Assembly (NCBI GenBank): GCA_004009845.1
Contig: RMBW01000145.1
Location: 1 to 60,663, forward strand
DNA length: 60,663 nt
Source: Davidsoniella eucalypti
Lineage: Eukaryota > Ascomycota > Sordariomycetes > Microascales > Ceratocystidaceae
Direction: 5' to 3'
Shown here: piece after piece, positions 24,661-35,923 of the stretch
Layout of the letters: each line of letters starts with the position of its first letter
Position numbering within the stretch: position 1 is the first letter of the stretch
Made by a program: the position numbers and the translations under genes
The notes under the pieces: generated by a model
Databases searched by the model: none
What the model was told of the DNA's origin: nothing
What the model saw: the letters and a program-made list of their open reading frames with translations, nothing else

Positions 24661-25367
24661 TCAGATTGTGAGTACGATTTTGCCGTACTTGTTTTCTGTC
24701 CTCGGCTTCTTTATCCAAGTTTAAAAAAAACTCAGAAAACTGCCTTTCAAAAGTAAAAAAAAACTCGAAAAACTCAACCCCTCCATCGACAACATCGCCC
24801 CAACCACCACCCTCTCTTGAGATAGCATCCAATTGTAAAGCTGTCTCATTCCATCTCGTCACGTCTGTAATGTAAGTATCAATGTCCTTTCTCACGCAGC
24901 ATCTTGCATATTGTCTTTGCCCGCCGCCAGCCCTCAATTGGCCGCTATGGCGGGGTGGTAAACAGCCACATACGCACAAAATCCATCCACAACAAGCACT
25001 CTCCCTCCTACGTTCATTTCGGTCGACCTGCAGGCCAATCCAACGAAAAAAGGTTCAAAACAAAAACTGACATCACACGCTTACAGATATTTTGAGTACT
25101 TCGTCGCAAAAGTCTCGAATATTTCCACCCATTCTTTCTTTGGACAAGTTCTTTGTTGAAAATCCATTAAAGATAAACGTGAGTCCTTCATGCTATACTT
25201 CTTTGTTTAGAGTCTGCTGTTGCGAAAATTTCCCCTCCATCAAATTCTTCACTCCCCGCATCGTACTATTTTTTTCCTTCTCAACAACAACAATCACGAA
25301 CTTCCATTACTAAGGCAATTGCCTCAAAGAGCAAACTCTGACAGTTGTTTATCTATCTAGCGTCACT
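24661..25367 (+). promoter_or_regulatory. PABP 5' leader with oligo(A) tracts and probable leader introns
   Basis: Two A-runs, A8 at 24723-24730 and A9 beginning at 24755, lie in the probable 5' UTR. Oligo(A) leaders are a known autoregulatory device of PABP mRNAs. A leader intron is likely at 24872-25086 (GTAAGTATC donor, CTTACAG acceptor, 215 bases). A second donor, GTGAGTCC, starts at 25179, with acceptor candidates at TAAG (25314), ACAG (25344) or CTAG (25360). Which acceptor is used cannot be told from sequence. Confidence 0.5.
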
Positions 25368-27657
25368 ATGTCCTCCGTTGATCAGATCACCAACGCCATG
25401 GGCTCTGCCGCTATCGCCGAGAAGCCCCTTGCTTCCACCGCCGATGCCCCCGCCGCTGAGGGTGAGGGTTCCGCTGCCCCTGCCACCTCCAGCGTCCACC
25501 CCCAGAACTCGGCTTCTTTATATGTTGGTGAGCTGGACCCTTCTGTCACTGAGGCCATGCTCTTCGAGCTGTTCTCCCAAATTGGCTCCGTCGCCTCCAT
25601 CCGTGTCTGCCGTGATGCTGTTACCCGCCGTTCTCTGGGCTACGCTTATGTCAACTACAACAGCACCACTGATGGTGAGAAGGCTCTTGACGAGCTCAAC
25701 TACACACTGATCAAGGGCCGTCCTTGCCGTATTATGTGGTCGCAGCGCGATCCTGCCCTGCGCAAGACTGGCCAGGGCAATGTCTTCATCAAGAACCTGG
25801 ATGTCGCCATTGACAACAAGGCCCTGCACGACACCTTTGCCGCCTTCGGTAACATCCTGTCCTGCAAGGTTGCCCAGGACGAGCACGGTGTCTCCAAGGG
25901 CTATGGATTTGTCCACTACGAGACCGATGAGGCCGCCCAACAGGCTATCAAGCACGTTAACGGTATGCTTCTTAACGACAAGAAGGTTTACGTCGGCCCT
26001 CACATTCCTAAGAAGGACCGCCAGAGCAAGTTCGACGAGATGAAGGCTAACTTCACTAACGTCTACGTCAAGAACATCAATCTGGATGTTTCCGATGAGG
26101 AGTTCCGTGAGCTTTTTGCTCAGTTCGGTGATGTCACCTCTTCGTCGCTTGCTCGTGACACCGATGGCAAGAACCGCGGCTTTGGATTTGTTAACTTCAC
26201 CACCCACGAAAGTGCCGCCAAGGCTGTTGATGACCTCAACAACAAGGAATTCCGTGGCCAAGACCTGTACGTTGGTCGTGCCCAGAAGAAGCACGAGCGC
26301 GAAGAGGAGCTGCGCAAGTCGTACGAAGCCGCCCGCCAGGAAAAGCAAAGCAAGTACCAGGGCGTCAACCTGTATATTAAGAACCTGAACGATGACGTTG
26401 ACGATGACAAGCTTCGCGTCATGTTCTCTGAGTTCGGCCCTATCACCTCGGCTAAGGTCATGCGTGAAGTCGTCTCCGAGTCTGCTGATGATGAGGAGGA
26501 TAAGGAGGGCGAGACCAAGGAGGAGGCTGCTTCCGAGGCCGCCGTCGAAGAGGAGAAGATGGAGGAGGAGTCTCCTGTTTCTGACGAGGATAAGTCTGAG
26601 AAGAAGAAGTTCGACCGCAAGCTCGGTAAGAGCAAGGGCTTTGGCTTCGTCTGCTTCCAGAATCCCGATGATGCTACCAAGGCTGTCGCCGAGATGAACC
26701 AGCGCATGATTGAGGGTAAGCCTCTTTACGTTGCTCTTGCTCAGCGCAAGGACGTCCGCAAGAGCCAGCTGGAGGCTAGCATCCAAGCCCGCAACCAGCT
26801 CCGTATGCAGCAAGTCGCCGCTGGTGGTGCCATGGGTAACAACTTCATCCCCCAGATGTATTACAACGGTGGCCAGCAGCCTGGCTTCATTCCTCAGGGT
26901 GGCCGCGGTATGCCCTATGGTCAAGGTATGCCCATCCCCGCCGGTGGCCGTCCCGGTCAATTCCCCGGTGGTTTCCCTCCCCAGGGTGGCCGCGGTATGC
27001 CCGGCCAGATGGCCCCCGGCATGTTCGTTGGCCAGTTCCCAAACGCTCCCTACTCTGGCGCCAACAACATGTACAACATGGGCATGCCCGGTGGTGGCCG
27101 TGGCTCTGCCCCCCCTGGCCGCAGCCCTATGCAGGGCATGCCTCCTAGCATGGCTGCCGGCTCCGGTATGGCTGGCTTCCCCCCCAACACCCGTCCTCAG
27201 GGTGGTATGGGCCGTGGTATGGGCCGCGGTGGTCAGCCTTCTGGTAACTTCCCTCAGGGTGGTCGTGGACAGGCCCCCGCCCCTGGTCCCGACTCTAATG
27301 CCGGCTCTCTGCAAGCTCAGGTTTCCGCTCTCCCCGACCCGGCTCAGCAGAAGCAGATGCTCGGTGAGATGATCTTCCCTAAGATCCACGCTGTCCAGCC
27401 TGAACTTGCCGGCAAGATCACTGGTATGCTTCTGGAGATGGAGAACAATGAGTTGGTTCGCCTGTAAGTTTTTCTAATCTTCTATTCCCTAACTATCTAT
27501 GACAAATTCCAGCTAACGTTTCTTCTTCTTTCTAATTAGCATCGAGGATGAAGCTGCCCTCAAGCTAAAGGTTGACGAGGCCATGGCCGTTTACGATGAG
27601 TACCTGAAGGCTCAGACCGGTGATGACAAGAAGGAGGAGCCCAAGACTGAAGCTTAG
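25368..27657 (+). CDS. pab1: Poly(A)-binding protein, cytoplasmic
   Basis: Exons 25368-27463 and 27540-27657 give 737 residues. Four RRMs are visible: RRM1 51-127, RRM2 138-214, RRM3 231-307 and RRM4 334-460, with RNP1 octamers such as KGYGFVHY, RGFGFVNF and KGFGFVCF. RRM4 is interrupted by an acidic Glu/Lys-rich insert (about 369-417). A Gly/Met/Pro/Gln-rich linker (about 480-650) leads to the MLLE (PABC) domain, KITGMLLEMENNELVRLIE, which the intron splits at Leu. The protein coats poly(A) tails, contacts eIF4G and controls deadenylation and translation. Codon use is strongly biased toward C-ending codons, unlike most neighbours, as expected for a highly expressed gene. That bias also creates a 623-codon open frame on the opposite strand, which is not a gene. 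Confidence 0.97.
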
Positions 27658-28968
27658 AACCCTTCTGCCGCTCGGTTCCATGTCTAAACGGAACACTATG
27701 ACTCTGCCTCCTTTCATTTTTTTATTCCACCATATTTGCATTTTTTTCTTCTTTTCTTTCCCCCCTCTTATCCGTGTGCTGATATCGGCGTTTCTACTTT
27801 TCTTTCTTCTTAACCATCACACACAAACGAACGGCTAGGCCCCAGCACAGCTTGCTCACGAAGCAATAATGATTCGGATTTTTCTTTCTAAAAGTCTTGC
27901 TATGCTGGCATGACTCTGGGAAGGACCAAAAGTTTTTCAAGGGTTTTCTCAACAACGGTGGCAGGTCTTTGTTTGTTACTCTCTCTATCTTTCAACGCGA
28001 CACGCGACGATTATTTTTTGATTTATCTGTTACTGGGTTTCTTTTATCGTTTTATTTCTTGATATCATTTCTTAACGATTCCCAACTTCCACCTTTATTC
28101 TATGTTCGATTTCATTGGTTATGTCTAGGAAGTTTGTACGTGAGTTCTGGCTAAATTTCCACTGGCTTGTGTAATGGGATTTGACTCCTGGTATATCCTA
28201 TCTCATAACCAAGGCAAAAGATATCCCAAGTCTCACTTACTATGGATTGGCTGTACGGGCTAGAAAATCATGTCCCATATGTGCTTTTCACATCTTGCTT
28301 ACCTTGCCTGTGATTAACCAAAACTATCGTCGTCACAGGACATGGTTAGTTGTTTAGTTAGGTTGGCTTTCTTCACACTTGACACATTATCGGATTATGG
28401 GTGGATAGATATTGATACATGTAATTTGGAATGATCTTGGGGTTGTATCCTGGCGTCAATTTGAGTACGCTCATGGACGAATCTTTCGGCATTTCAATCA
28501 TGTATATCTACGGCGTTATTGTTGCGTGCAACTGGTTATCTCTTTTTATTTTTCTCTTACTCATATGCATAGAAATGATATCAAATATTAAATAATTCAA
28601 AAACAACGGAAAGAAAAAAACCTGCTTTGTGACACTTAATATATCATGTGTATAACAAGATTGTTGTAATATATTAAGCAACTGGCGTTAGTCATACAAA
28701 AACGTGCATATGCGATAAGTATAGGATTTTGAGAACATGAATCATGGTACAGAATATCTCCAGAAAAAAAGGATATAGCCTATCAATTTCGACACAATGA
28801 TCTTTATTTTAAATCTTACTAAGATTGGAAAAGAATGCATAAACGCTTCAATATTATCAAAAAAACAAAATAGGAAGACTCCGGTCACTTTAAATCCCAT
28901 AAACGACAAAAAAAAAATCAAACATGATCTAGCGAATATAAAAAAGAAGTCCTAGATGATTATTATCA
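27658..28968. other. Convergent intergenic region after PABP
   Basis: About 1.3 kb. The first ~150 bases are T/C-rich and fit the PABP 3' UTR. The last ~350 bases before 28969 are A-rich (several A7-A9 runs) and fit the 3' UTR of the minus-strand gene. TTAATATATCATG/ATATATTAAG make an imperfect inverted repeat around 28637-28678. No gene seen. Confidence 0.5.
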
Positions 28969-31957
28969 TCATTTACGACGATGACTGGCGATGATGTTAT
29001 CAGCAGGGGGTAGATTGACGGCATTGTGGTCTTCGGCCTCGTCAATGGTTAAGAGAGGCTCTCCATTTCCAAATAGCAATTGCATAAGACGCTTTCTTTG
29101 ATCTTTACGTAACAATGAGAGATGGCTACTCACTTCGTTGAGGCCATTGATCTGGTCATTGAGCGTCAAGGAAGTTGAGTTTATGGTACGAATCAGCGGC
29201 GAAACCAGCGTTTTGCGTATGTTATCCAATGACTCCTTGAGAGCACCAAGCTTAGCATTGTGGTCGACAAGAATATACTTGTTATTGTGGGTTTTAGCAC
29301 GGACATCACGTAATAGCTCCTTATTCTTTTCAAACTTGCGTAGCTCGGCGGCCCGTGGGCCCAAGACTTTGCTCCAGAGCGACGCGAGCATGATCTGCTT
29401 TTCGTCTTCATTATCTGCGTCATCACGCTGAACAGTCTCAACTAGCAGTTGGAACTTGGTATCCGCATCATCGAAACGTGAGAGCATCGGTACGCTGCGC
29501 TCTAACTCGGATGTCACGACATCTTCCATCACACCAAGAAACTCATGAAAAGTGCGCTCGAGAGCATTGCGGGCACGCTGGCTATATGTACGGCCGATCA
29601 CCGAGGTTGTGAACGAGCCCAATGCAGTTTGAGAGCCATCGGACCTTTCGAAGACGCCAGAGCCGGCAAATGTCAAGTAGAAGTTATCAAGAGCGAAGCT
29701 TACGGGACTCCATGGTAGAGACTGAATGCTGCGAAGCTCGCGACGCGCCCATTCCATGATTAGCAGAATTCCGTCAATGTCGCCGTCAACGCGGGCAAAG
29801 AACTTGCTCATCTCTAGTGCCAGCCAATTTAAATCTTCGCTCAGTGCCTCCAGTGTATCATGGATCAACTCGGCTGAGGGAATGGCGGTATAACGGACGC
29901 TCTCTCCTAAGTCCCAGACCGCATGACTTGTGCGCTGGAGTTCGGTCACACGTCGAGCGCCGCCTTCTGAATAATAGATCAGTGGTTCGAAAGACCTCGC
30001 AACACCAGCAACTTTGACGAGATCAGGCACAGGTGGGCGATTGGCTACTGGCACTGGCCGGGTCAGAGTTGTAGCGACTGATATAGAGAAACAGATCACA
30101 ATTACTGTAGCCATGAACTGCCACACGGAGCTAGTAGCACGCTTATACTGTACATAAGCAAACGCCTGAATGGTAGCTGTTATAGGCCATTGTTGAGGCT
30201 GCTGTTGAGCTAGGTTCTTTGTGTTTGATTGTGAACCTAACAAGAGGTTAGTTATGATGTGCTAATATGTGAATTCTGTTTCTGATAACTAACTTTCTTG
30301 CAAACCAGGGGTAACACTCTGTTGTCTAGAGCGGTTGTTGGTAGGCGTGACTCTAGCGGCCAACTCACTTTGGATCCGGTCCATGTCATAGAACGGATCA
30401 TCAAATGAAGGCTCACCAAGGTCTTGGGACGGCGGTGGCGTGATCAGCGGCAGAGGCGTTTGAAAATTTGGGCGAGACTGCGTTGCATATGACAATGGCT
30501 GTAAATTGTGTTTTGAGCGGTATTTATTGGGTGAAAAGACAGAGCCTCGCTTTTTCCTAGCGCGGTCGATATCCTGGGAATCAAAATTGATATATGGTCG
30601 CTTGGATCGGGCAATTATCTCATCGATGTCCATATCTAAGGCCTTGGTTGGCGAGGGCGAGTGGCCCGAATCATAGTCACTCTCAGCATCGTCGAGGTCT
30701 TCATCCACATAGCTCACGGTTTCATGCTCATAGTCGTCATCGTCGTCATCAACTTCATCAGATTCATATTCTAACGGTGTAGAGGGAATTTGATCGTCAT
30801 AGTCACTCTCCAAAAATTGGTCAGTGATATCCAGCTGCAGAGGCGGAACATGTCCACTAGCAGTTGAGGCAGAAGTCTCAGCCCGCAACACGGCTGGTCT
30901 GGCGCTTCTTTGGGCTCTCGAGTGCGGGCCAGCGACCGAATAGCCGGCGACTGAAGGAGGGACTTCCATCTCGTTTGCGGCCGCTGCCAGTCTTTTCCGA
31001 ACGTGGTGGGTCTCGGTCTCGATGGTGGCTGTGGTGCTTCTTGAGCGACGAAGGCGACGATGCTGAGGGGCGCTCGGGGGATAGACCAAGTCCGCGCACA
31101 ATTCTTGCCCCGGTACTAGACCGAGAGGGGCTGGAAGCTGGCGGGGCAATGGAGACGGATTGGGAAAATATATTCCCGTCAGGCGACCCTTGGGTGGACG
31201 ATCGAATCCGAGGAAGAGGCTTCTCTCGCTCCGCAACGTAGCGGTCCCGAAGATCCCGGGGGTCCAGTTCGCGATCTCGTCCACGGGATCCGAAGAAGCT
31301 AGAGCTGCGTCTTTCGCCGGCGGCACTGTAGCTTGGGCGGCGGTTACTGGAGCTGGAGCTGGCGCTGTAGTCTTTGGAAGCACGGGGAGAAGCGGCGGCG
31401 GCAGACGATCCGTGCTGCTTGTTCCGATGCTTGTCTGAGACGGAGATGTCATCCAGGATTTCTGGCACAGCCCGACGACGCTGAGCGAGCTGGGCGAGCT
31501 GCAGTTGAGTAGCGAGATGCAGGTCAGATGAAAAGCCGGCCTGTTCCAGGTAATATGGCTGGTGCAAGGCGGTAGTTTTAGATGGCGATAGTGGAGGTCC
31601 GCCTAGTAGATGGTGGTACTGCGAGTGGTGCGATTGTTGGGCAAAGAGAGAGTCTGGGTCGTAGGCGTTGTCATAGTCGTACGGCGACTGCAGGTGTTTA
31701 TAGTCCTGGCTGGCAGGCAGTTGTTTGTGATTCTGAGATGAAGAGGACGAAGAGGAAGATAAGGGAGGGAGCAATCGAGCGGGGAGAGAACCCAGTGCCC
31801 GGAGCACCGGCAAGGGATTGGGGACGCGAGCTATACTTATAAGATAGATATACAGAAACACGAGACCTAGCGTAAACGCGGCCATGAACGTGGACGGCGC
31901 GATGTTGACACTAAGCAACGTGACGCTGTTGTTGACGGTCAGGAGCGACTGCATCAT
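28969..31957 (-). CDS. Conserved-looking membrane-anchored protein of unknown function
   Basis: Proposed exons are complement of 30890-31957, 30294-30834 and 28969-30236, 958 residues. The second junction (GTTAGT...TTGTTAG) is solid. The first is a weak 55-base GTTGCG...TGCAG intron that bridges two frames; a true frameshift is the alternative. Layout: a hydrophobic segment near residues 12-44 (FMAAFTLGLVFLYIYLISIA); a long Ser/Arg-rich disordered region; an acidic stretch (EYESDEVDDDDDDYEHE); the motif KRPYINFDSQDIDRARKKRG; a second transmembrane helix (MATVIVICFSISVATTL); and a roughly 350-residue alpha-helical domain with FFARVDGDIDGILLIMEWAR. Two membrane spans around a charged loop would suit an envelope or ER protein. 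From memory it resembles uncharacterised Pezizomycotina proteins, and I assign no function. Confidence 0.75.
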
Positions 31958-33612
31958 TGCTGCGCCTAGAGCAGACGATACGCCGACATATATATAAAAA
32001 ATACAAAACAGATATCAACCCCAGTGGCAGATATACAGGCAGTCTAGAGAGCCACAGAGACAGGCGGAATAGAACCAGCCTATCAGCCTGCTGATGCAAG
32101 TACTTAAGGCAAAGGGCAAATCTAATGCCGATGCTGTTGTTGATTTGTTATTGTTATTGTTTTTGTTGTTATTGCTGGTGGGTGTTTCCAGCCGTCACAA
32201 GCACTGTAGTTGAGACACGTGATGTTCAACAAGCAACAGACCAAACTAGCAACAAAAAGACCTCCAAAAACCCTCACCTCTGAGTTTGATTTTCCTAACA
32301 AGAGAAGCGGAAGAACAAAAGGCAGCAGCGCGTTTTGGGGAATGCTCAATGTTGACAAAACAAAGGGCGTATTACGATATAAGCCACAAGTAAGAGGATG
32401 GATAACTTTGATTCGTCGACGGGAACCAGAAACAGAAACGTAAACAATGACTTGCGGAAAAGAAAGGCACGCGAAAAAAAAGTTAAGGAATCGCAGTTGC
32501 AACTTAGGAAAGGAACAGGCCAAAAAAAAAGCGGAATACTTGCCTTGATATCAGGGCGGTCAAGAGAAGGTAAGATTGAAGAGAAGAAAAGAACGGCATA
32601 AATTGAGCTGGGCGGACACTTGTTTCTATATCATGATGTCCAGATATTTGATGATGTTGATAAATAAGATCATGCCGTTGACCAAGTCCAGGAAATAGCC
32701 ACATATTGTAAATAACACGAACACCTTCGTCGGCATAAGAACGTCAGATCAATCAAACACGCTTGGATCGAGCTCGGCTCACTTCGCGAAGGCTACAACG
32801 ACTGCGTCTTTTCTTTTGCTATTATTTTAACCGCTGTTCTGTCAACTTCTTGTTTTTCCTCATCTTCTTTAGCTTGCATATATTCCTTGCTCCTATCCTG
32901 CCTACCACTGCCTAGTCCATGGCGCAATCGAAGATGCAGTCCAATAGTCGCTGCTACGATGCAATGCAATCCTTTGCGTCCGCTTACAAGCTCGATTAAC
33001 TAATAGTACTGCGCTAGGCCTATTTGTTGTTGTTGCTGCAGCGCAAATTCGCATTCATGCATATCTACAGCAACTTGACCATCCGCCCTTGGTCTGTTCT
33101 CCTCCTTCTTCTCCCTCTCTCCCTAGCATCGGCACCGTCTACTGCCTGCTATACTTACTCGATGTCGTACTTTAACATACTTCTCAGTATCACTCTACGT
33201 GATCTTTTTGATGTTATCAAGGCCACTAACATGGCCGTTCGACTAAAACACTCGCATTCTAAAGCTTGAATAAGACACTGGGTGGCACGATTTACTTGTT
33301 TACAGGGTGCTAATCACGCCTCCCATGCGGGGCAAGCCAGGTGCTAAAAGGCAAAGACCGGGTGTAAATATTGTATCTGTCTTAATTCGGTACATAAAAT
33401 GTGGGACATCAATGCATGTGTAGCATTTGAATGTAACACCACCCATGTTCAAACCCTAAACCTCTACTTATCCTTCCTAACTTCAAACCTTGTTGTCGGC
33501 GATCATTCGTTTTTGATGGTCTTCATTTATAATTTATCTTCAGACGTTTGTGATCTTGACACCAGATAGGGACTCGAGATCGCTTTCTATCTTGTGTGCT
33601 ATTTCCGAATGC
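31958..33612. promoter_or_regulatory. Upstream region of the membrane-protein gene, with possible small ORFs
   Basis: CACGTG at 32216-32221, about 260 bases before the minus-strand start, is a possible bHLH site. From about 32785 the plus strand has its own CT-rich, promoter-like run, followed by two short ORFs: 26 codons at 32919-32999 and 70 codons at 33057-33269. The second starts with a signal-peptide-like hydrophobic stretch (SVLLLLLPLSLASA). AAACCCTAAA lies at 33451-33460. The ORFs are too short to call as genes. Confidence 0.35.
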
Positions 33613-34695
33613 TCAAACGCAGTGCACGGAGCCATCTGAATGGGTATGGCAGTCCTATAAAAAGTCCAGTGACGTGTGGTCAGCCGATCTGTATCTCTCT
33701 CACATTACAGCAACTCGTGAGAAGTTGCCCTTGAGATAAGTCACTCAGTGATTTCGAGTCATTCAACTAAGTCTAAGTCCACGATATGCTCGTCTATGGC
33801 ATTCTAACGGTCTTTCGTGAAAACATGATATAAGGGAAACATAGAGAATGGAGGGATTAGGACTCACTCACCGCCGCAGCACTGCTCGTAGCGCTTGCGC
33901 TAGTCGTCGAAGTGTTTTCTGTGCTTGTCGCTTCTTCCGCGCCAACGCAGCCTACTCCCGGCACCGCGATATCAAATGCATAAACCTCAGCAGCAAAATA
34001 CTGCAGTACATCGCTATCAATAGCCGCCTTCTCCGTCTCACCACTTGCAGCGAGTGTGACAGCCTCGTTGTAGTTCTCGGTGAAGTGATCGATGGTGCCT
34101 TCGCTGATAACAGGTACGTGTAGCACACGGTGTAGCAGGTCAGTGGCCCAGAAAGTGTTGAGTGCCGAGCCAGCAATGGTGTAGCCCCTAGTGCACATGC
34201 TTTCGAGATAGAGACGTTTGTGGTAGGAAAGATCACAGATTACAGTCTCCGCACTGGCGTTGCTACCGCGCCAGTGGCCAGCCCAGCCTATATCCCGTCA
34301 AGTGGCGTCAGTATTCATAATATATAAATGAAACGGATGGACATACCTTTCTGCGTAGCGCAGTTCTGATCAGGATCGTCACAACGGAACGTCATGTTTC
34401 CTCTGTCTGCCGAAATGATACGTTCGTACCATCCGATAGCAGTGGCAGTAGTCCCGTTACCAAAGTACTTATGTACAAGTTCCGACTCATGTCCATGTCG
34501 CAGTAGGTGGTTCTTGGCGGTTTCCGCGAGCGTAATGGTCTCTGCTAGACCACGAGTCAACTGAATACGCTGCGTGGAGTTGCACGATGAGTGAATGGGG
34601 AACGCAGGTGAAGATGAAGAGTCTTCAGAGCTACGCCGAAACAAGAGAGGAGATGCACTAGTGCAGGCGGCGAGAACAAGAGACGAAAAACGCAT
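33613..34695 (-). CDS. Asp f 2 / Pra1 / Zps1-family secreted zinc-binding protein
   Basis: Exons are complement of 34347-34695, 33872-34287 and 33613-33654, 268 residues. The chosen ATG begins a signal peptide (MRFSSLVLAACTSASPL); an upstream in-frame ATG would bury it 30 residues inside. Family marks are NMTFRCDDPDQNCA, WAGHWRGSNA, GYTIAGSALNTFWATDLLHR with the HRxxH zinc motif at 169-173, DHFTENYNEA and YAFDIAVPGVGC. A Ser/Thr-rich linker ends at a GTGAGT donor. The 42-nt last exon encodes DCHTHSDGSVHCV, matching the Cys/His tail of Pra1. Several N-glycosylation sequons occur (NST, NGT, NMT, NAS). The family is deuterolysin-like; Candida Pra1 acts as a zincophore, and Asp f 2 is zinc-regulated and a known allergen in Aspergillus. 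Proteolytic activity is doubtful because HExxH is HRVLH. No zinc transporter gene is adjacent. Confidence 0.9.
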
Positions 34696-34802
34696 TGTGA
34701 ATATCGGAAGCCTAAGAGGACGAAGAATGAATACGGTTTGAGATTGAACGAGAAGCGATGCTTGCTTCGAGTGTTTCTTTGTCACAACTTGCTGGCATCA
34801 GG

Positions 34803-34815
34803 CAAGGTATTTATA
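34803..34815 (-). promoter_or_regulatory. TATA box with overlapping CAAGGT zinc-response-like motif
   Basis: On the minus strand TATAAATA (34808-34815) is followed directly by ACCTTG, the reverse of CAAGGT (34803-34808), about 110 bases before the Asp f 2-like ATG. CAAGGT is, as recalled, the core bound by the zinc regulator ZafA of Aspergillus. A second CAAGGT lies at 35370-35375. Function is inferred from motif and gene family. Confidence 0.4.
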
Positions 34816-35923
34816 CTCGACTCAGCCAGAGCTAGAGTACTTGAAATCATTGCATACAGTTAACGACCGAGAACCTAGAGACTGCCAAGATTATATTATC
34901 CACATGGCGGGAAGCACGAAGCTACATACAAGCAATATGTTTTCACTGAACATGTCAACTATCATGTTTTCACGCCATCCTGATAGCTTGGCATCATATC
35001 TAATAAAAACAAGAGTTTATTTTGAATACCGGATAGAGAACAATTGACAGACTAATATCTACATCACCGCCATCAAGCTTAAGCTTAGACTACGTAAAGA
35101 ACCGAGTTAGAGTTGTAAAGTGGTAGAATGGTAGAATGGAAGAAAAATAGAAGAAATAGGTTGGCCATCCAGGTACTCACGGGATCAGCCGTCAGGGTTC
35201 GTGCCCAGACTCTCGGCGTTCTTAACCTTTTAGTATCTATCATTACAAAAAAAAAAAAAAAAAAAAAAAGGGAATATCATTTGATATTTAAATATAATAG
35301 ATCGTACTATGAAGAAGAAAAAAAGGTCAAGAAAGATAAGGGAAAAGTGGTTGGTTGAGGTGTTTACTACAAGGTGTTATCAGTCGTCGTTCGAGATAGG
35401 CTAGCCCGATACACAATACACAGTGGCACTAATGTGGATATCCGGTGTTGGACCTCTGTACGGCAATATGTTCTCCTTCATGTGTTGCCATATTGGAATT
35501 TTGTGAGCTTAATAATAATAAAGTCACGATAAGAAAACGATAGTGCATATGTAGGGGCACTCACTTATGAGATGATACCATCAGTCACATATTATATAGA
35601 ATATACAAACAGTATAACGTTATCACATATCAAAAAGGCAATTAGAACGTGTAATTGTGAACAAATCGTTAAACAGAGGAGGGATGACCATGCAGTATAA
35701 AGATGTATAAGTGTATATTGAAAAGGACTCGCTGTGCATTTCATTAGAGGTCATAAGCTAGCTTATACCGGACAGTAAGTAGTAAACCGAGTGACGCCGA
35801 TAATAGGATGAAAAAGTTGTGAACCAAACAGAGATGAAAAGAGAAAATGAGAGGAGATGCAATGATAAACCAGGAAAGAAAAAATAAAAAGAAAAACAAA
35901 AAACCATCACCGAACTACGCCCG
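34816..35923. other. Intergenic with A23 homopolymer
   Basis: Contains a 23-base A run at 35247-35269 and a short direct repeat GGTAGAATGGTAGAATGG near 35122-35139. The stretch next to 35923 is AT-rich and fits the 3' UTR of the following gene. No coding region or tRNA is supported. Confidence 0.5.

Noticed and set aside
25518..27389. 623-codon open frame on the minus strand opposite PABP
   Set aside because: It is created by the C-ending codon bias of the highly expressed PABP gene. Its sequence is Leu/Val/Thr-rich without domains, and the plus strand encodes an unmistakable PABP.
30878..31452. Two separate overlapping genes on the minus strand
   Set aside because: The two frames complement each other as parts of one protein, with a solid next splice junction. 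One gene with an intron or frameshift is simpler.
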